A DNA stretch of 64,000 nucleotides from contig NZ_BLIN01000005.1 in the NCBI RefSeq assembly GCF_009811555.1, positions 4,659,501 through 4,723,500 of the forward strand, read 5' to 3'. The DNA is from Streptomyces caniferus. GTDB taxonomy: Bacteria > Actinomycetota > Actinomycetes > Streptomycetales > Streptomycetaceae. The notes under the pieces were generated by a model that was given only the letters and a program-made list of their open reading frames with translations, did not search any database and was not told the origin of the DNA. The translations under genes were made by a program, and so were the position numbers. Shown in pieces: positions 42,972-51,967 of this stretch (position 1 is its first letter; every line of letters begins with the position of its first letter).

Positions 42972-43619
42972 TCAGCACTTGGTGTCGGCGGCCGGGACCG
43001 GGGACGGGTGCGTCAGCAAGGCCAGGGACTTCGCGGCGTTCTGCCGGGTGGTCAGGTCCTTGAAGGTGTCGCCGATGATCAGGTCGAGGTCGTCGCCCTT
43101 GCGGTCGTCGCTCTTCTGCTGGGCACCGGCGAGCTGGGTGGCCAGGACCTTCAGCGGGTCCTGTGCCGTCTTGGGGCCGAGGAGCACCCCGGTGCCCTTG
43201 ACCTTCTTGTCGTAGGCGGCAGGGGCGTTGCCCACCTTGCCGATCTTGAAGCCGCGCTTCTGGAGCTCGTCGGCGGTGCGCTTGGCGAGTCCGGAGCGCG
43301 GGGTGGCGTTGAAGACGTTGACGGTCAGCGTGCCGGGCGCGGGCATTTTCTCCTCGGCGGCCTTGGCCTGCGCCGCCTCCGTCTTGCCGCTGTCCCGGCA
43401 GTGCTGCTTGTCCTGGGAGGCCTGGGCGCTGCTGCCGCGGCCGCCGAAGACGTCGATGAGCTGCAGGGTCCCCCAGCCGGCCAGACCGAGAGCGCAGGCC
43501 GTGGCGACGAGGGTGAGGACGATCCGGCGACGGTGGCGGGGACGGCGCATCCGCGGATACCTGTCGCCCGTGATGCGGTACTTCTTACCGCCCATCCCTG
43601 GGGGCGTCAGCATGCTCAT
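42972..43619 (-). CDS. LytR C-terminal-domain membrane protein
   Basis: 215 residues from ATG 43619. Basic cytoplasmic N-tail (YPRMRRPRHRRRI), one membrane helix IVLTLVATACALGLAGWGTL, then an extracytoplasmic LytR_C domain: PGTLTVNVFNATPRSGLAKRTADELQKRGFKIGKVGNAP and GVLLGPKTAQDPLKVLATQLAGA, ending in a Cys. LytR_C domains accompany cell-wall ligases, but the ligase domain is absent here. TACGCT ends 6 bases before the ATG, pointing to leaderless transcription. Confidence 0.88.
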   Translation of the reverse strand: MSMLTPPGMGGKKYRITGDRYPRMRRPRHRRRIVLTLVATACALGLAGWGTLQLIDVFGGRGSSAQASQDKQHCRDSGKTEAAQAKAAEEKMPAPGTLTVNVFNATPRSGLAKRTADELQKRGFKIGKVGNAPAAYDKKVKGTGVLLGPKTAQDPLKVLATQLAGAQQKSDDRKGDDLDLIIGDTFKDLTTRQNAAKSLALLTHPSPVPAADTKC

Positions 43620-43773
43620 GGGCGCAGCGTAGTGCGGGAGGCAGGCCGTGCCTACTAGATGATCAACGCGTCGTGCGAGACCCAACCCAAAAGGGTCAAT
43701 ACGGACAGGGTGGGTTGGGTGGTGCCGGGCGGTAAGGGGGGATTTCCGGCCAGTTGTGCCGGGAGGCCGTGCG

Positions 43774-44070
43774 TCAGCCCAGTTCGAGCACGCGGGCGTG
43801 CAGCACCTGGCGCTGCTGAAGGGCCGCGCGTACCGCGCGGTGCAGCCCGTCCTCCAGGTAGAGGTCGCCCTCCCACTTCACGACATGCGCGAAGAGGTCG
43901 CCGTAGAACGTCGAGTCCTCGGCGAGCAGCGTTTCGAGATCGAGCTGCTGCTTGGTCGTCACCAACTGGTCGAGGCGTACCGGGCGCGGGGCGACGTCCG
44001 CCCACTGGCGGGTGCTCTCCCGGCCGTGGTCCGGGTACGGCCGGCCGTTTCCGATGCGCTTGAAGATCAC
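43774..44070 (-). CDS. Conserved actinobacterial 98-residue protein
   Basis: MIFKRIGNGRPYPDHGREST, RPVRLDQLVTTKQQLDLETLL, then LYLEDGLHRAVRAALQQRQVLHARVLEL. The EDGLHRAVRAALQ segment resembles the ParB/sulfiredoxin nucleotide-binding motif. Database copies are, I believe, sometimes labelled VapB-type antitoxin, but no toxin gene adjoins, so I do not call a toxin-antitoxin pair. Single gene. Confidence 0.75.
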   Translation of the reverse strand: MIFKRIGNGRPYPDHGRESTRQWADVAPRPVRLDQLVTTKQQLDLETLLAEDSTFYGDLFAHVVKWEGDLYLEDGLHRAVRAALQQRQVLHARVLELG

Positions 44071-44260
44071 ACGGAAAGCCTACCGGGCGAGCGGCACCGG
44101 GCGCAGCCATGCCGCAGCAACGCAAAAGGATCATTGACGGCAAATTTGGATCATTGGGGAGGGTCGGCCCGGAGGATATGGCCGGATGCGACCCGAACGG
44201 GCTACCGCACGGCGCGTCCTGGAGGGGGCGGTGCGCCGCTCGCGGCGCCGCCGCGGACCG

Positions 44261-44866
44261 TCACCACTTCCGGACGGCGTCCAGGCTGGACCGCCAGTAG
44301 GTGACCGTGGCGGTGCGCGGGTCGACATGGACGGGCGCGCGGCCGTCCAGGCCGACCTGGGTGGGGGCGGCGCGGCCGGTCAGCGCGACGCCGAACTGGG
44401 AGATCTTCCGGCCCCGGTGGCCCGGGCCGCCCGGCCTGCCGGCGGAGGTGGTGATCACGGCGTACGCGGTGGCGCCGGGCGCCAGCGAGACCACGGTGGG
44501 CGGCCGGCTCGCCGCGATCGCGGGGAGGGTGGCCCGCCGGCCGTCGCCGAACCGCAGCAGGGGGTAGCGCTGGGCGGCGAAGTCGCAGGTCCGGTCGGAG
44601 AAGTTGGTGACCGTCAGCAGCATGCGGCGGTCCCGTCGCGGCAGTGCGCCGGCGTGGAATCTGAGCATCTCGGGGGTGCAGGCGACCCGGCCGCCGGGGC
44701 CCGGGGGGTTGCCGTCGTCCGTGGCGGTGCCGGGGGCCGGCGAGACGGCGGAGACGGGATTGTCGGACGTGTTGCCGGGGGCGTCGTGGCAGGCGGTGGT
44801 CAGGGTCAGCGCGACGGTGACGAGGGCGGCCGCGGCGACGGCCCGGCTGCTGGCGGTGATCGGCAT
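44261..44866 (-). CDS. DUF4232-like secreted lipoprotein
   Basis: 201 residues, ATG 44866 after GGGGGAG. Lipoprotein signal with lipobox LTTAC, short Pro/Gly linker, then a beta-sandwich domain: MLLTVTNFSDRTCDFAAQRYPLLRF, VVSLAPGATAYAVITTSA and TVTYWRSSLDAVRKW. The pattern fits DUF4232. Attached to the outer face of the membrane; function unknown. Confidence 0.82.
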   Translation of the reverse strand: MPITASSRAVAAAALVTVALTLTTACHDAPGNTSDNPVSAVSPAPGTATDDGNPPGPGGRVACTPEMLRFHAGALPRRDRRMLLTVTNFSDRTCDFAAQRYPLLRFGDGRRATLPAIAASRPPTVVSLAPGATAYAVITTSAGRPGGPGHRGRKISQFGVALTGRAAPTQVGLDGRAPVHVDPRTATVTYWRSSLDAVRKW

Positions 44867-45051
44867 AGGGAGCTCCCCCGGGACGGTGGCGTGTATACGA
44901 CCTTCGGCGCGGGTGCTGGTGATCCGCTAACGCGCGGCTAACGCAGGCCGTTGGTTTTGGCCCCTTGCCCGCGGCGGACGGCGGGCTGTCCCAGGGGATC
45001 GCGGGTGGCTGGTTCCGGCGGGGGCGACGGTGCGTGCCCGTCCGGGGAGCC

Positions 45052-45753
45052 TCACCGTCCCGGCGACGGGGAGCTGTCTCCGTTGCCGGGCACCGCGCGG
45101 GAGCTGCCGTGCGGGGTGGGACCGGCCGACGGGGTCGTGGAGGGCGGCGGCAGGCCGGTCGAGGAGGAGCCACCGGACGGCTGGTCCGTCGGCCGGGGCG
45201 TGGGGCTGCCCGAACGGGGGGGACGCGGCGACCCCGACACGGGCGCGCCGGGCGGCGTCGAGCCGGTGGGGCGGGCCGTGCGGTGCGGACCCGCCGAGGG
45301 GTGGCTCGGTGACGGTACGGGGGTGGATCCCGTACGGGTCGGGGACGGGGCGGGGTCGACGGGGCTCGGCGGGGTGGCGGGCGCGGGCCGGCGGTCCGGC
45401 GGGGTGCCGGGGGCGATCGCCAGATAGCCGATGACGACGGCGGCGGTCGCGGCGGCCGCGGCCAGCGGCAGGCCGAAACGGCGTGGCCAGGGCCGCTTCA
45501 TGCCGGGCAGCCGGTTGCGGCGGGTGTGCGGTCCGGGGGGCGCGGCGGGCCGCAGGTCCCGGACGGCGATGCTCTCGGTGCGCGCCGCGAAGGCCCGGCG
45601 CAGCCGGTCTTCCATGGGGTGCTCGGAGGCGGTGCCGCCGGGGCCCGTGCCGATGCCGCCGTCGCCGGGCCCGCCGACCGTGCCGGGGCCGCTGCCCACG
45701 CCGTCGCCGGGGCCGCCGGCGGCGCGACCGGTACCCGTGCCGGGGCCGTTCAT
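45052..45753 (-). CDS. Single-pass membrane protein, possible anti-sigma factor
   Basis: 233 residues; its ATG overlaps the sigma gene's stop (ATGA), implying translational coupling. N-terminal cytoplasmic part ~85 residues with SEHPMEDRLRRAFAARTESIAVRDLRP, one helix FGLPLAAAAATAAVVIGYLAIAP, then ~110 extracytoplasmic residues rich in Pro/Ser/Thr. No zinc anti-sigma HxxxCxxC motif is present. Position and topology suggest a regulator of the ECF sigma factor; this is inference. Confidence 0.65.
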   Translation of the reverse strand: MNGPGTGTGRAAGGPGDGVGSGPGTVGGPGDGGIGTGPGGTASEHPMEDRLRRAFAARTESIAVRDLRPAAPPGPHTRRNRLPGMKRPWPRRFGLPLAAAAATAAVVIGYLAIAPGTPPDRRPAPATPPSPVDPAPSPTRTGSTPVPSPSHPSAGPHRTARPTGSTPPGAPVSGSPRPPRSGSPTPRPTDQPSGGSSSTGLPPPSTTPSAGPTPHGSSRAVPGNGDSSPSPGR

Positions 45754-46454
45754 GACCGCTCCTCCAAGATCTTCTCCAGCGAGTTCAGTGCGCGGCTGGC
45801 GATCGACTTCACCGCACCGCGGCTGATGCCCAGCGTCGCCGCGATCTGTGCTTCCGTCAGCTCGCCCCAGTAGCGCAGGACGAGCACCTCCCGGCGGCGG
45901 GCGGTCAGCCCGCTCAGCGCGGCGAGCACCTCCCGGTGCTCCTCGTCCAGCACGATCCGCTCCTCGGCGGACGGGGCATCCGCCTCGTACGGCGGGGTGT
46001 AGTCCCGGGCGGTCCGCCGGCGCCGCAGCACCGAGCGGGCGGCGTTGACGACCGCGGTGCGCAGATAGGCGAGCGCGTTGTCGACCTCGCCGAGCTGTTC
46101 GCCGTGCCGCTTGTAGAGCGCGGCGAACGCGTCCTGGACGACGTCCTCGGCGGTGGCGCGGTCGTCGACGAGCAGGACGGCCAGCCGGACCATGTTCAGC
46201 CGGTGGGCGTGGTAGAGCTCGCTGATCGTCGGCCGCGGCTCGGGGGGTGCCGGGGCGCCGCCGGCCGGCAACCGGGCTTCGGCGCCCGCCGGTCGGCCGT
46301 ACACGGAAGGCGGCGGCAGGTTGCCGGGGCGCGGTGTTTCGCGGCGGGCGGCCGCCGGGCGGGCGGTGCGCAGCAGCCACCGCCACAGGGCAGGCCGGGG
46401 CCCCGGCAGGGCGAACCGTACCGGGGCGGGCCGGGGGCCGGCGGAGTACTCCAT
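45750..46454 (-). CDS. SigE-family ECF sigma factor
   Basis: 234 residues from ATG 46454 with GAGGA upstream; a further in-frame ATG at 46535 overlaps the surface-protein gene. After a ~75-residue Pro/Arg-rich extension come region 2 (ISELYHAHRLNMVRLAVLLVDDRATAEDVVQDAFAALYKRHG) and region 4 (LTARRREVLVLRYWGELTEAQIAATLGISRGAVKSIASRALNSLEKIL), the Streptomyces SigE-family type. The long N-terminal extension is unusual. Coupled to the membrane protein gene downstream. Confidence 0.88.
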   Translation of the reverse strand: MEYSAGPRPAPVRFALPGPRPALWRWLLRTARPAAARRETPRPGNLPPPSVYGRPAGAEARLPAGGAPAPPEPRPTISELYHAHRLNMVRLAVLLVDDRATAEDVVQDAFAALYKRHGEQLGEVDNALAYLRTAVVNAARSVLRRRRTARDYTPPYEADAPSAEERIVLDEEHREVLAALSGLTARRREVLVLRYWGELTEAQIAATLGISRGAVKSIASRALNSLEKILEERS

Positions 46455-46494
46455 CGATTCCTCGGGGTCGGGCGGGGCGGCCTCGCGCGGTGGC

Positions 46495-47046
46495 TCAGCC
46501 GCGCCGGCGGCGGACCGCGTAGACCGTGCCGCCACCCACGGCGATCAGGGCCGCGGCGCTGCCGCCGAGCGCCAGGGTGGTCGTGGAGGAGGACCCGGTG
46601 CGGGCGAGTTCCTTCCCGCTCCCGGAGCCCTTGGCCGGGACCGGGCGGGGGGTCGCGGCGGGGCCGTCACCGCGCTTGCCGGGCGAGGCCGGCGAGGCGC
46701 TGGGGCGGGGCGTCGCGCTGGGCGGCTGCGGCGCCGGGTGGCTGGGCGACGCGCTGGGGGTGCCGGGGGCGCTGGGGCGGGGGCTCGGCGACTGGGTGAC
46801 GCTGCGGGCCGGTGCGGGCGTGGGCCGGGTGCTGCCCTCGGCCGGTCGCGGGGTGGCCGACGCGGCCGTATGAGCGGTGTGCGCGCGCTGCGGCTGTGCG
46901 GCCCGGCCGTCGGCGTGTGCGGTGCCGGCCGCGGACAGCGCGGCCAGCGCGAGCGCCGCGACCAGCCCGGCGCCGGCCGCACCGCGCGGACGGGGGGCGT
47001 ACGGCCGGAAACCGGCGGAGGTGCGGGGGGTACGGGTGAACTTCAC
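46495..47046 (-). CDS. Sortase-anchored surface protein (LAXTG type)
   Basis: 183 residues from GTG 47046 (VKFTRTPRTSAG; GGAG 9 bases upstream). Signal segment GLVAALALAALSAAGTAHA, ~95 residues of Pro/Ser/Thr-rich stalk, then the sorting signal LARTG, helix TLALGGSAAALIAVGGGTVYAV and RRRRG. Streptomyces class E sortases recognise LAXTG, so it is probably cell-wall linked. It has no globular domain. Located 40 bases upstream of the ECF sigma gene on the same strand. Confidence 0.8.
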   Translation of the reverse strand: MKFTRTPRTSAGFRPYAPRPRGAAGAGLVAALALAALSAAGTAHADGRAAQPQRAHTAHTAASATPRPAEGSTRPTPAPARSVTQSPSPRPSAPGTPSASPSHPAPQPPSATPRPSASPASPGKRGDGPAATPRPVPAKGSGSGKELARTGSSSTTTLALGGSAAALIAVGGGTVYAVRRRRG

Positions 47047-47523
47047 GGTCGGCTGCTCCACGTTCTTCGACGGGGCGGCGCCGGTTGGCGCCCTCACCCG
47101 TCACGACGTGCGGCGGGGCCGGGGGTTGCCGGGCGGTGCGGAAAAGTTTCCACCGCCCCCGCGTCCGCCCGCCGGGCCGCCCTCTGCTCACGCCGCGCGG
47201 CAGCCTCTCCACGGCCTTGGTCCGGCCGCCCGGCTCCGCCAACTGTGCGCCTTTTGTCTTCTGTTGGACGGGGATCCGCTCCGCGAGCGTGTGGCACCCG
47301 GCCGGCGCCGCGGCATCCGCGCGATGCGGCTGCGGCTGCGGCTCGGTGGCGGGCGGCCGGGGGTTCGTCCGTGCCGGTCGGCCCCTCGGGCCGGCCGGCT
47401 CTGGGCGCGGCGGTGGCGGGTAGGTCGCGGCACACGCACGCCCGGGGCGGCCTGTGGCAGGCCGCCCCGGGCGTGTTCGCTCCTCAGCCGAACCGGGCGG
47501 AAGGCGGCCGCGGGTCAGAGGGC
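47047..47523. other. Intergenic region with a 17-base-arm hairpin
   Basis: No gene seen. A perfect hairpin at 47438-47474 (arms begin ACGCCCGGGGCGGCCTG, loop TGG) is a strong terminator candidate for the alcohol dehydrogenase gene. Confidence 0.7.
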
Positions 47524-48579
47524 TCAGATCGTCGAGGTGTCGATCACGAAGCGGTAGCGGACATCGCTCGCCAGCACCCGCTCGTACGCCTCGTTGATCT
47601 GCTTCGCGTCGATCACCTCGATGTCCGCGGTCAGCCCGTGCTCACCGCAGAAGTCGAGCATCTCCTGCGTCTCCGGGATGCCGCCGATCATCGAGCCGGC
47701 GATCGACCGGCGCCGGGGGATCAGCGCGAACGGCGCGACCGGCAGCGGGTTCTCCGGGGCGCCGACCTGGACCAGGGTGCCGTCGGTGCGCAGCAGCCCG
47801 AGGTAGGCGTTCAGGTCGAGGTTGGCGGAGACGGTGTTGACGATCAGATCGAAGGTGCCCGCCAGCTCCTCGAACGTGGCCGGGTCGGAGGTCGCGTGGT
47901 AGTGGTCCGCGCCCAGCCGCAGCCCGTCGTCCTTCTTGCGCAGCGACTGGCTCAGCACGGTGACCTCGGCGCCCATCGCATGTGCGATCTTCACGCCCAT
48001 GTGGCCGAGGCCGCCCAGGCCGACGATGGCGACCTTCTTGCCGGGGCCGGCCTGCCAGTGGGCGAGCGGCGAGTAGAGGGTGATGCCGGCGCACAGCAGC
48101 GGCGCCGCGGCGTCCAGCGGGATGCTCTCGGGTATGCGCAGGGCGTAGTTCTCGTCGACGACGAGGTGGGTGGAGTAGCCGCCGTGGGTGGTCTCGCCGT
48201 CCCTGCCGGTCGCGTTGTACGTACCGACGTTGCCGAGCTCGCCGGTGCAGTACTGCTGCAGGCCGGCCAGGCAGTTCTCGCACTCCCGGCAGGAGTCGAC
48301 GAAGCAGCCGACGCCGACCCGGTCGCCCGCCTCGTAGCGGGTGACCTCGGTGCCGACCTCGGCGACCACACCGGCGATCTCATGGCCGGGGACGATCGGG
48401 AAGGCCCCGCCGTCGCCCCACTCGGCGCGCACGGTGTGGATGTCGGAGTGGCAGATGCCGGCGTACTTGATGTCGATCAGGATGTCGTGGGCACCCAGCT
48501 CGCGGCGCGGAATCGTGATCCGCTCCAGCGGTGCTTTCGGGGCGGGTGCGGCGTACGCGAAGACAGAGGTGTGGGTCAT
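47524..48579 (-). CDS. Zinc-dependent alcohol dehydrogenase (NADP, YahK/AdhC-like)
   Basis: 351 residues from ATG 48579. Catalytic zinc: [11 protein letters not shown] (Cys), PGHEIAGVV (His, Glu) and [12 protein letters not shown]. Structural zinc: [15 protein letters not shown]. Rossmann motif [41 protein letters not shown] is typical of the cinnamyl-alcohol-dehydrogenase-like NADPH aldehyde reductases. Divergent from an XRE-type regulator that probably controls it. Confidence 0.93.
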   Translation of the reverse strand: MTHTSVFAYAAPAPKAPLERITIPRRELGAHDILIDIKYAGICHSDIHTVRAEWGDGGAFPIVPGHEIAGVVAEVGTEVTRYEAGDRVGVGCFVDSCRECENCLAGLQQYCTGELGNVGTYNATGRDGETTHGGYSTHLVVDENYALRIPESIPLDAAAPLLCAGITLYSPLAHWQAGPGKKVAIVGLGGLGHMGVKIAHAMGAEVTVLSQSLRKKDDGLRLGADHYHATSDPATFEELAGTFDLIVNTVSANLDLNAYLGLLRTDGTLVQVGAPENPLPVAPFALIPRRRSIAGSMIGGIPETQEMLDFCGEHGLTADIEVIDAKQINEAYERVLASDVRYRFVIDTSTI

Positions 48580-48697
48580 GACACCGAGAATGGGTCGTTC
48601 CGCTTCTCGTAACCAGTGCACCCTTGAACCTATGCATGGCGTGCCTACCACTGACGGAACCACCCTCGGGCCCGGCCCGCGGCCGCAGAGCGCGGTC

Positions 48698-49585
48698 ATG
48701 GACCGGCGCACAGAGTTGAACGAGTTCCTGCGCACCCGGCGGGCCCGGCTGCGGCCGCAGGACGTCGGGCTGCCGGAGTACGGCGGGCGGCGCCGGGTGC
48801 CGGGGCTGCGCCGGGAGGAGCTGGCGCAGCTCGCCGGGGTGAGCGTGGCGTACTACATCCGCCTCGAACAGGGCCGCGGCGGCAATGTCTCGACCGCGGT
48901 GCTGGACGCCGTCGCCACCGCCCTGCGGCTGACCCCCGCCGAGCGCGACCACCTCACCAACCTGGCCCGCCCGGCGCCCCGCGGGGTGCGCCCGGTCGTC
49001 CGTGCCGGAGCTTCGCCCTGCTCCGAAGCGGCCCGGGGGAGGGTGCGGCCCGCGCTGCAGCAGCTGATCGACACGATGGAGAACGTCCCCGCCTACGTCA
49101 TCGGGCGGCGGCTGGACATCATCGGCTGGAACCGGCTCGCCTGCGCCCTGCTCGGGGACTTCGCCGCGCTGCCGCCCGAGCGCCGCAATCTGGCCTGGCA
49201 GGTGTTCCTGGACCCGACGGCCCGCGCGCTCTACGAGGACTGGGACGCCAAGGCCGCCGATGTGGTCGGCTATCTGCGGCGCGATGCGGGCCGCAATCCG
49301 GGCGACCCCGCCATGGCTGCGCTGATCGGCGAACTCTCGCTCGGGAGCCCGGAGTTCCGGCGGCTGTGGGCCGCCCACGACGTGCAGGACAAGGGGTTCG
49401 GCGGCAAGGTCCTGCACCATCCGCTGGTCGGGCGGCTGGCCCTGGCGTACGAGACCCTGACCCTGCCCGCCGACCCCGACCAGCAGGTGATCACCTACCA
49501 CGCCGAACCGGGGTCGCCGTCGGCCGCGGCGCTCCGGCTGCTGGCGTCGCGTCAGGAGAAGACCACGGAACGGACCTTGAGCTGA
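48698..49585 (+). CDS. XRE-family regulator with MmyB-like ligand domain
   Basis: 295 residues from ATG 48698 ([20 protein letters not shown], the family's usual start); ATG 48632 would add 22 residues. [37 protein letters not shown]-terminal PAS-like MmyB domain: [35 protein letters not shown], and [23 protein letters not shown], which can bind fatty-acid-like ligands. Presumed regulator of the divergent alcohol dehydrogenase. Its 3' end overlaps the secreted-protein gene on the other strand by 34 bases. Confidence 0.88.
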   Translation: MDRRTELNEFLRTRRARLRPQDVGLPEYGGRRRVPGLRREELAQLAGVSVAYYIRLEQGRGGNVSTAVLDAVATALRLTPAERDHLTNLARPAPRGVRPVVRAGASPCSEAARGRVRPALQQLIDTMENVPAYVIGRRLDIIGWNRLACALLGDFAALPPERRNLAWQVFLDPTARALYEDWDAKAADVVGYLRRDAGRNPGDPAMAALIGELSLGSPEFRRLWAAHDVQDKGFGGKVLHHPLVGRLALAYETLTLPADPDQQVITYHAEPGSPSAAALRLLASRQEKTTERTLS

Positions 49586-49899
49586 TCCGAGGCGTGACCG
49601 CCGTTCGGCCGGAGGCTGAAGTAGTCGCCCGTGCAGTTGGGGCCCGCGAAGACCGTCGCGACGGATGAGGTGTAGTTCTTCGGGGTGTGGGCGGGCTGGA
49701 CGGACGGGTCGGTCACCTCGGGGAGGGCGAGGCACGCCCGGCTCGGCGGGTCGGCGAGCAGGCCCACGTGCGGGGTGCCCGTCGAGTCGCTGTACACATA
49801 GGTGAAGGGGCCGGTGGCCGCGCCGGCCGGGGCGGTGGGCAGGGTCAGGGCGAGCGCGAGCGCGCCGACGGCGGTGGCGACGGTGTGGCGAAGACGCAT
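49552..49899 (-). CDS. Small secreted protein
   Basis: 115 residues, ATG 49899 after AAAGGGAA. Signal peptide AVGALALALTLPTAPAGAA, then an ~85-residue domain with two cysteines: FTYVYSDSTGTPHVGLLADP, RACLALPE, VFAGPNCTGDYFSLRPNGG and LKVRSVVFS. The second half resembles a beta-gamma-crystallin/I36-inhibitor type strand pattern, but this is weak. Convergent overlap with the XRE gene. Confidence 0.75.
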   Translation of the reverse strand: MRLRHTVATAVGALALALTLPTAPAGAATGPFTYVYSDSTGTPHVGLLADPPSRACLALPEVTDPSVQPAHTPKNYTSSVATVFAGPNCTGDYFSLRPNGGHASDQLKVRSVVFS

Positions 49900-50078
49900 G
49901 GGGTGTTCCCTTTCATTCCGTTTCCGTGCGGAATGTGTGTTGCCCGGTGATACGGCCGGTGATGTCCGTCGTCACACGAAGGAGTTCCGGCGAAACGATC
50001 CCTCGGTGGGTGTTCGGACCGTCCGGGGGCCGGCTCGCGGGGCGCGCGCTCTGCGGGGGCTGACGCGAACCGCGCGTC

Positions 50079-50648
50079 CTACGGGCGTGGGTGCGTCCGG
50101 CTCCGCTCGCGCAGCACGCCGGCGATCCGCTCGCACCAGTCACGGGTCTCCCGCTCGAAGCCGAGACCGCGCAGACAGGTCAGATACGGGCCGAGCCGGG
50201 TGCCGCGGGCCAGGAACTCCGCCTCGTCCAGATCGCCGCGCAGCCGCGCCAGCAGCTGGGTGAACACCTCGGCCTTGGCGGCCGCGACCCGCGCCCGCTC
50301 CTCCAGTTGCGCGATCACCGGCGCGGCGTCGATCCGGTCCACGGCCTGCACCTTGACCAGCAGATCGTCGCGGATGAACGAGGGTTTGGACGCGGCCGCC
50401 GCAAACCGCTCCAGCTCCGCCAGGCCCTCGTCGGTGACCTGGAACAGCCGCTTGTTGGGCCGCGTCTCCTGGATCACCTGGCGGCCGGAGATCAGGCCCT
50501 CCGCCTCCAGCTTGGTCAGCTCCGCGTAGAGCTGCTGCGGCAGCGCGTGCCAGAAGTTGGCGACGCCGGCATCGAACGCCTTGGCCAGCTGATAGCCGCT
50601 GTACTCGCCGTCCAGCAGTGCCGCCAGCACCGCGTGCTTGAGCGCCAT
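50079..50648 (-). CDS. PadR-family transcriptional regulator
   Basis: 189 residues from ATG 50648. Winged helix ALKHAVLAALLDGEYSGYQLAKAFDAGVANFWHALPQQLYAELTKLEAEGLISGRQVIQETRPNKRLFQVTDEG is the PadR signature (residues 2-76), followed by the C-terminal dimerisation helices (LLARLRGDLDEAEFLARG). Divergent from a SnoaL-like gene across a region with repeated GACTA half-sites. PadR proteins repress neighbouring genes in response to phenolics or drugs. Confidence 0.9.
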   Translation of the reverse strand: MALKHAVLAALLDGEYSGYQLAKAFDAGVANFWHALPQQLYAELTKLEAEGLISGRQVIQETRPNKRLFQVTDEGLAELERFAAAASKPSFIRDDLLVKVQAVDRIDAAPVIAQLEERARVAAAKAEVFTQLLARLRGDLDEAEFLARGTRLGPYLTCLRGLGFERETRDWCERIAGVLRERSRTHPRP

Positions 50649-50679
50649 GTTCCGACCGCCCCTTCCCATACTCAAGAAT

Positions 50680-50710
50680 ATGACTAATCATAGTCGCGAC
50701 TAAGAGTCAT
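50680..50710. promoter_or_regulatory. PadR-type operator with repeated GACTA half-sites
   Basis: GACTA-ATCA-TAGTC (50682-50695) overlaps the perfect palindrome TAGTCGCGACTA (50691-50702); outer ATGACT and AGTCAT frame both. It lies 32 bases upstream of the PadR start and 51 bases before the SnoaL start. Confidence 0.65.
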
Positions 50711-50760
50711 CGGGGTCGGTCATGGCTCGGTCGATCCGGTCGAGGCGAGGAGGAAGTGTC

Positions 50761-51192
50761 ATGGGAACGACGGCGGACCGCTTCAAGGCAGCGGTGGAGG
50801 CAGCGGATCTCGACGCGGTGGAGGAGCTGTTCACCGAGGACGTGCGCCTGTACAGCCCGGTGAAGTTCACGCCCTTCGAGGGGCGGCCGATGGTGCTCGG
50901 GCTCTTCGGGGTGCTGCTGCGCACGTTCAAGGACTTCCATTACGTCGGCGAACTCGCGGGCAGCGCCCAGACGGCGGCGGGCCCGGACGGCGGCTCCGCC
51001 GACTCGACGGTCCTCATCTTCCGGGCCACCGTGAACGGCAAGCAGATCCACGGCATCGACCTGCTGCAGTTCGACGACGCGGGCCGGATCAAGGAGTTCA
51101 CGGTGATGGTGCGGCCGCAGTCCGCGGTGCAGGCACTGGGCGAGGCGGTACTCGCCGGGCTGGTCGAGGACGGGCTGGTGCCCCGGCCGTGA
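50761..51192 (+). CDS. SnoaL/NTF2-like protein
   Basis: 143 residues from ATG 50761, with GAGGAGGAA upstream. NTF2-fold: TADRFKAAVEAADLDAVEELFTEDVRLYSPVKFTPFEGRPMVLGLFGVLLRTFKDFHYVGEL (residues ~4-65), then HGIDLLQFDDAGRIKEFTVMVRPQSAVQAL. Members are small ligand-binding proteins or isomerases. Probably PadR-controlled. Function unknown. Confidence 0.88.
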   Translation: MGTTADRFKAAVEAADLDAVEELFTEDVRLYSPVKFTPFEGRPMVLGLFGVLLRTFKDFHYVGELAGSAQTAAGPDGGSADSTVLIFRATVNGKQIHGIDLLQFDDAGRIKEFTVMVRPQSAVQALGEAVLAGLVEDGLVPRP

Positions 51193-51271
51193 GGGCGCGG
51201 GCCGGCCGGGTCGGCGTTCGAGGAACCGGGTGGTGGGCCGGCCGTCCTTCTGGGAGCCGCCGAAGGGCCGG

Positions 51272-51967
51272 TCAGCCTTCGAGGAGCCGTTGGAGGGCCG
51301 GGGCGTAGAGGTCGGCGAGCTGTTCGGGCGGGGCCGTCGAGGCGGCGCCGGTGCGGTGGATGCTGAGGGTGGCGCCCAGGCCGAGGAGCTGGGCGGCGAT
51401 CAGCTCGGCCCGGAGGGCGGCGTCGGGGCCGGTGAGCAGGGCGGTGAGCCGGCCGGTGATCTGCTCCTGGAACCGGTCCCGCAGCAGCGAGCGTTCATCG
51501 CTGATGCCCAGCGAGAAGACGACGCGCAGCAGCGGATCGCCCTGCTGGGCACGGCGTTGGCCGACGAGCGTGCGCACCATGTGCCGGCCGAGTTCCGGGA
51601 GCGGCGCGGTGAACAGCGCGTCGGCCGCCGGTCCGAAGTCGGCCACGGCGGTGAAGAGCTGCTCCTTGCTGCCGAACCGCTTGACGATCAGCGAGGCGCT
51701 CACCCCCGCGTCGGCCGCGATGCCGCGCAGCGTGACCTCGGCGTACGGGCGCAGGGCGAAGGCCCGCCGGGCAGCGCGCAGGATGGCGGTACGGCCGGGG
51801 GCGGGGTCGGTGGCGGGGGTCGTGTCCGTGCCGGCGTCGTTCGTGTGCGTACCGGCGGCGGTGGCGGGGCTCGGGCCGGGGCCGGGCGTGGGCGTCGGGC
51901 CGGGCGCCGGTCCGGGGTGTTCCGAGCCTGCGCCCGCGGCGGTGTCGGCCTCGGCCTGAGCGGTCAT
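51272..51967 (-). CDS. TetR-family regulator
   Basis: 231 residues; ATG overlaps the MFS stop (ATGA), and AGGAGG lies at 4 bases. A ~60-residue Pro/Thr/Gly-rich tail precedes the HTH: TAILRAARRAFALRPYAEVTLRGIAADAGVSASLIVKRFGSKEQLFTAVADF (residues ~60-110). The C-terminal ligand domain follows a TetR_C_17-like pattern (MVRTLVGQRRAQQGDPLLRVVFSLG). Translationally coupled second gene of an MFS-TetR operon; the large palindrome at 53494 is its likely operator. Confidence 0.9.
   Translation of the reverse strand: MTAQAEADTAAGAGSEHPGPAPGPTPTPGPGPSPATAAGTHTNDAGTDTTPATDPAPGRTAILRAARRAFALRPYAEVTLRGIAADAGVSASLIVKRFGSKEQLFTAVADFGPAADALFTAPLPELGRHMVRTLVGQRRAQQGDPLLRVVFSLGISDERSLLRDRFQEQITGRLTALLTGPDAALRAELIAAQLLGLGATLSIHRTGAASTAPPEQLADLYAPALQRLLEG

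Noticed and set aside
43774..44070. Toxin-antitoxin pair
   Set aside because: The 98-residue protein stands alone; neither neighbour (LytR_C, DUF4232 lipoprotein) resembles a toxin.
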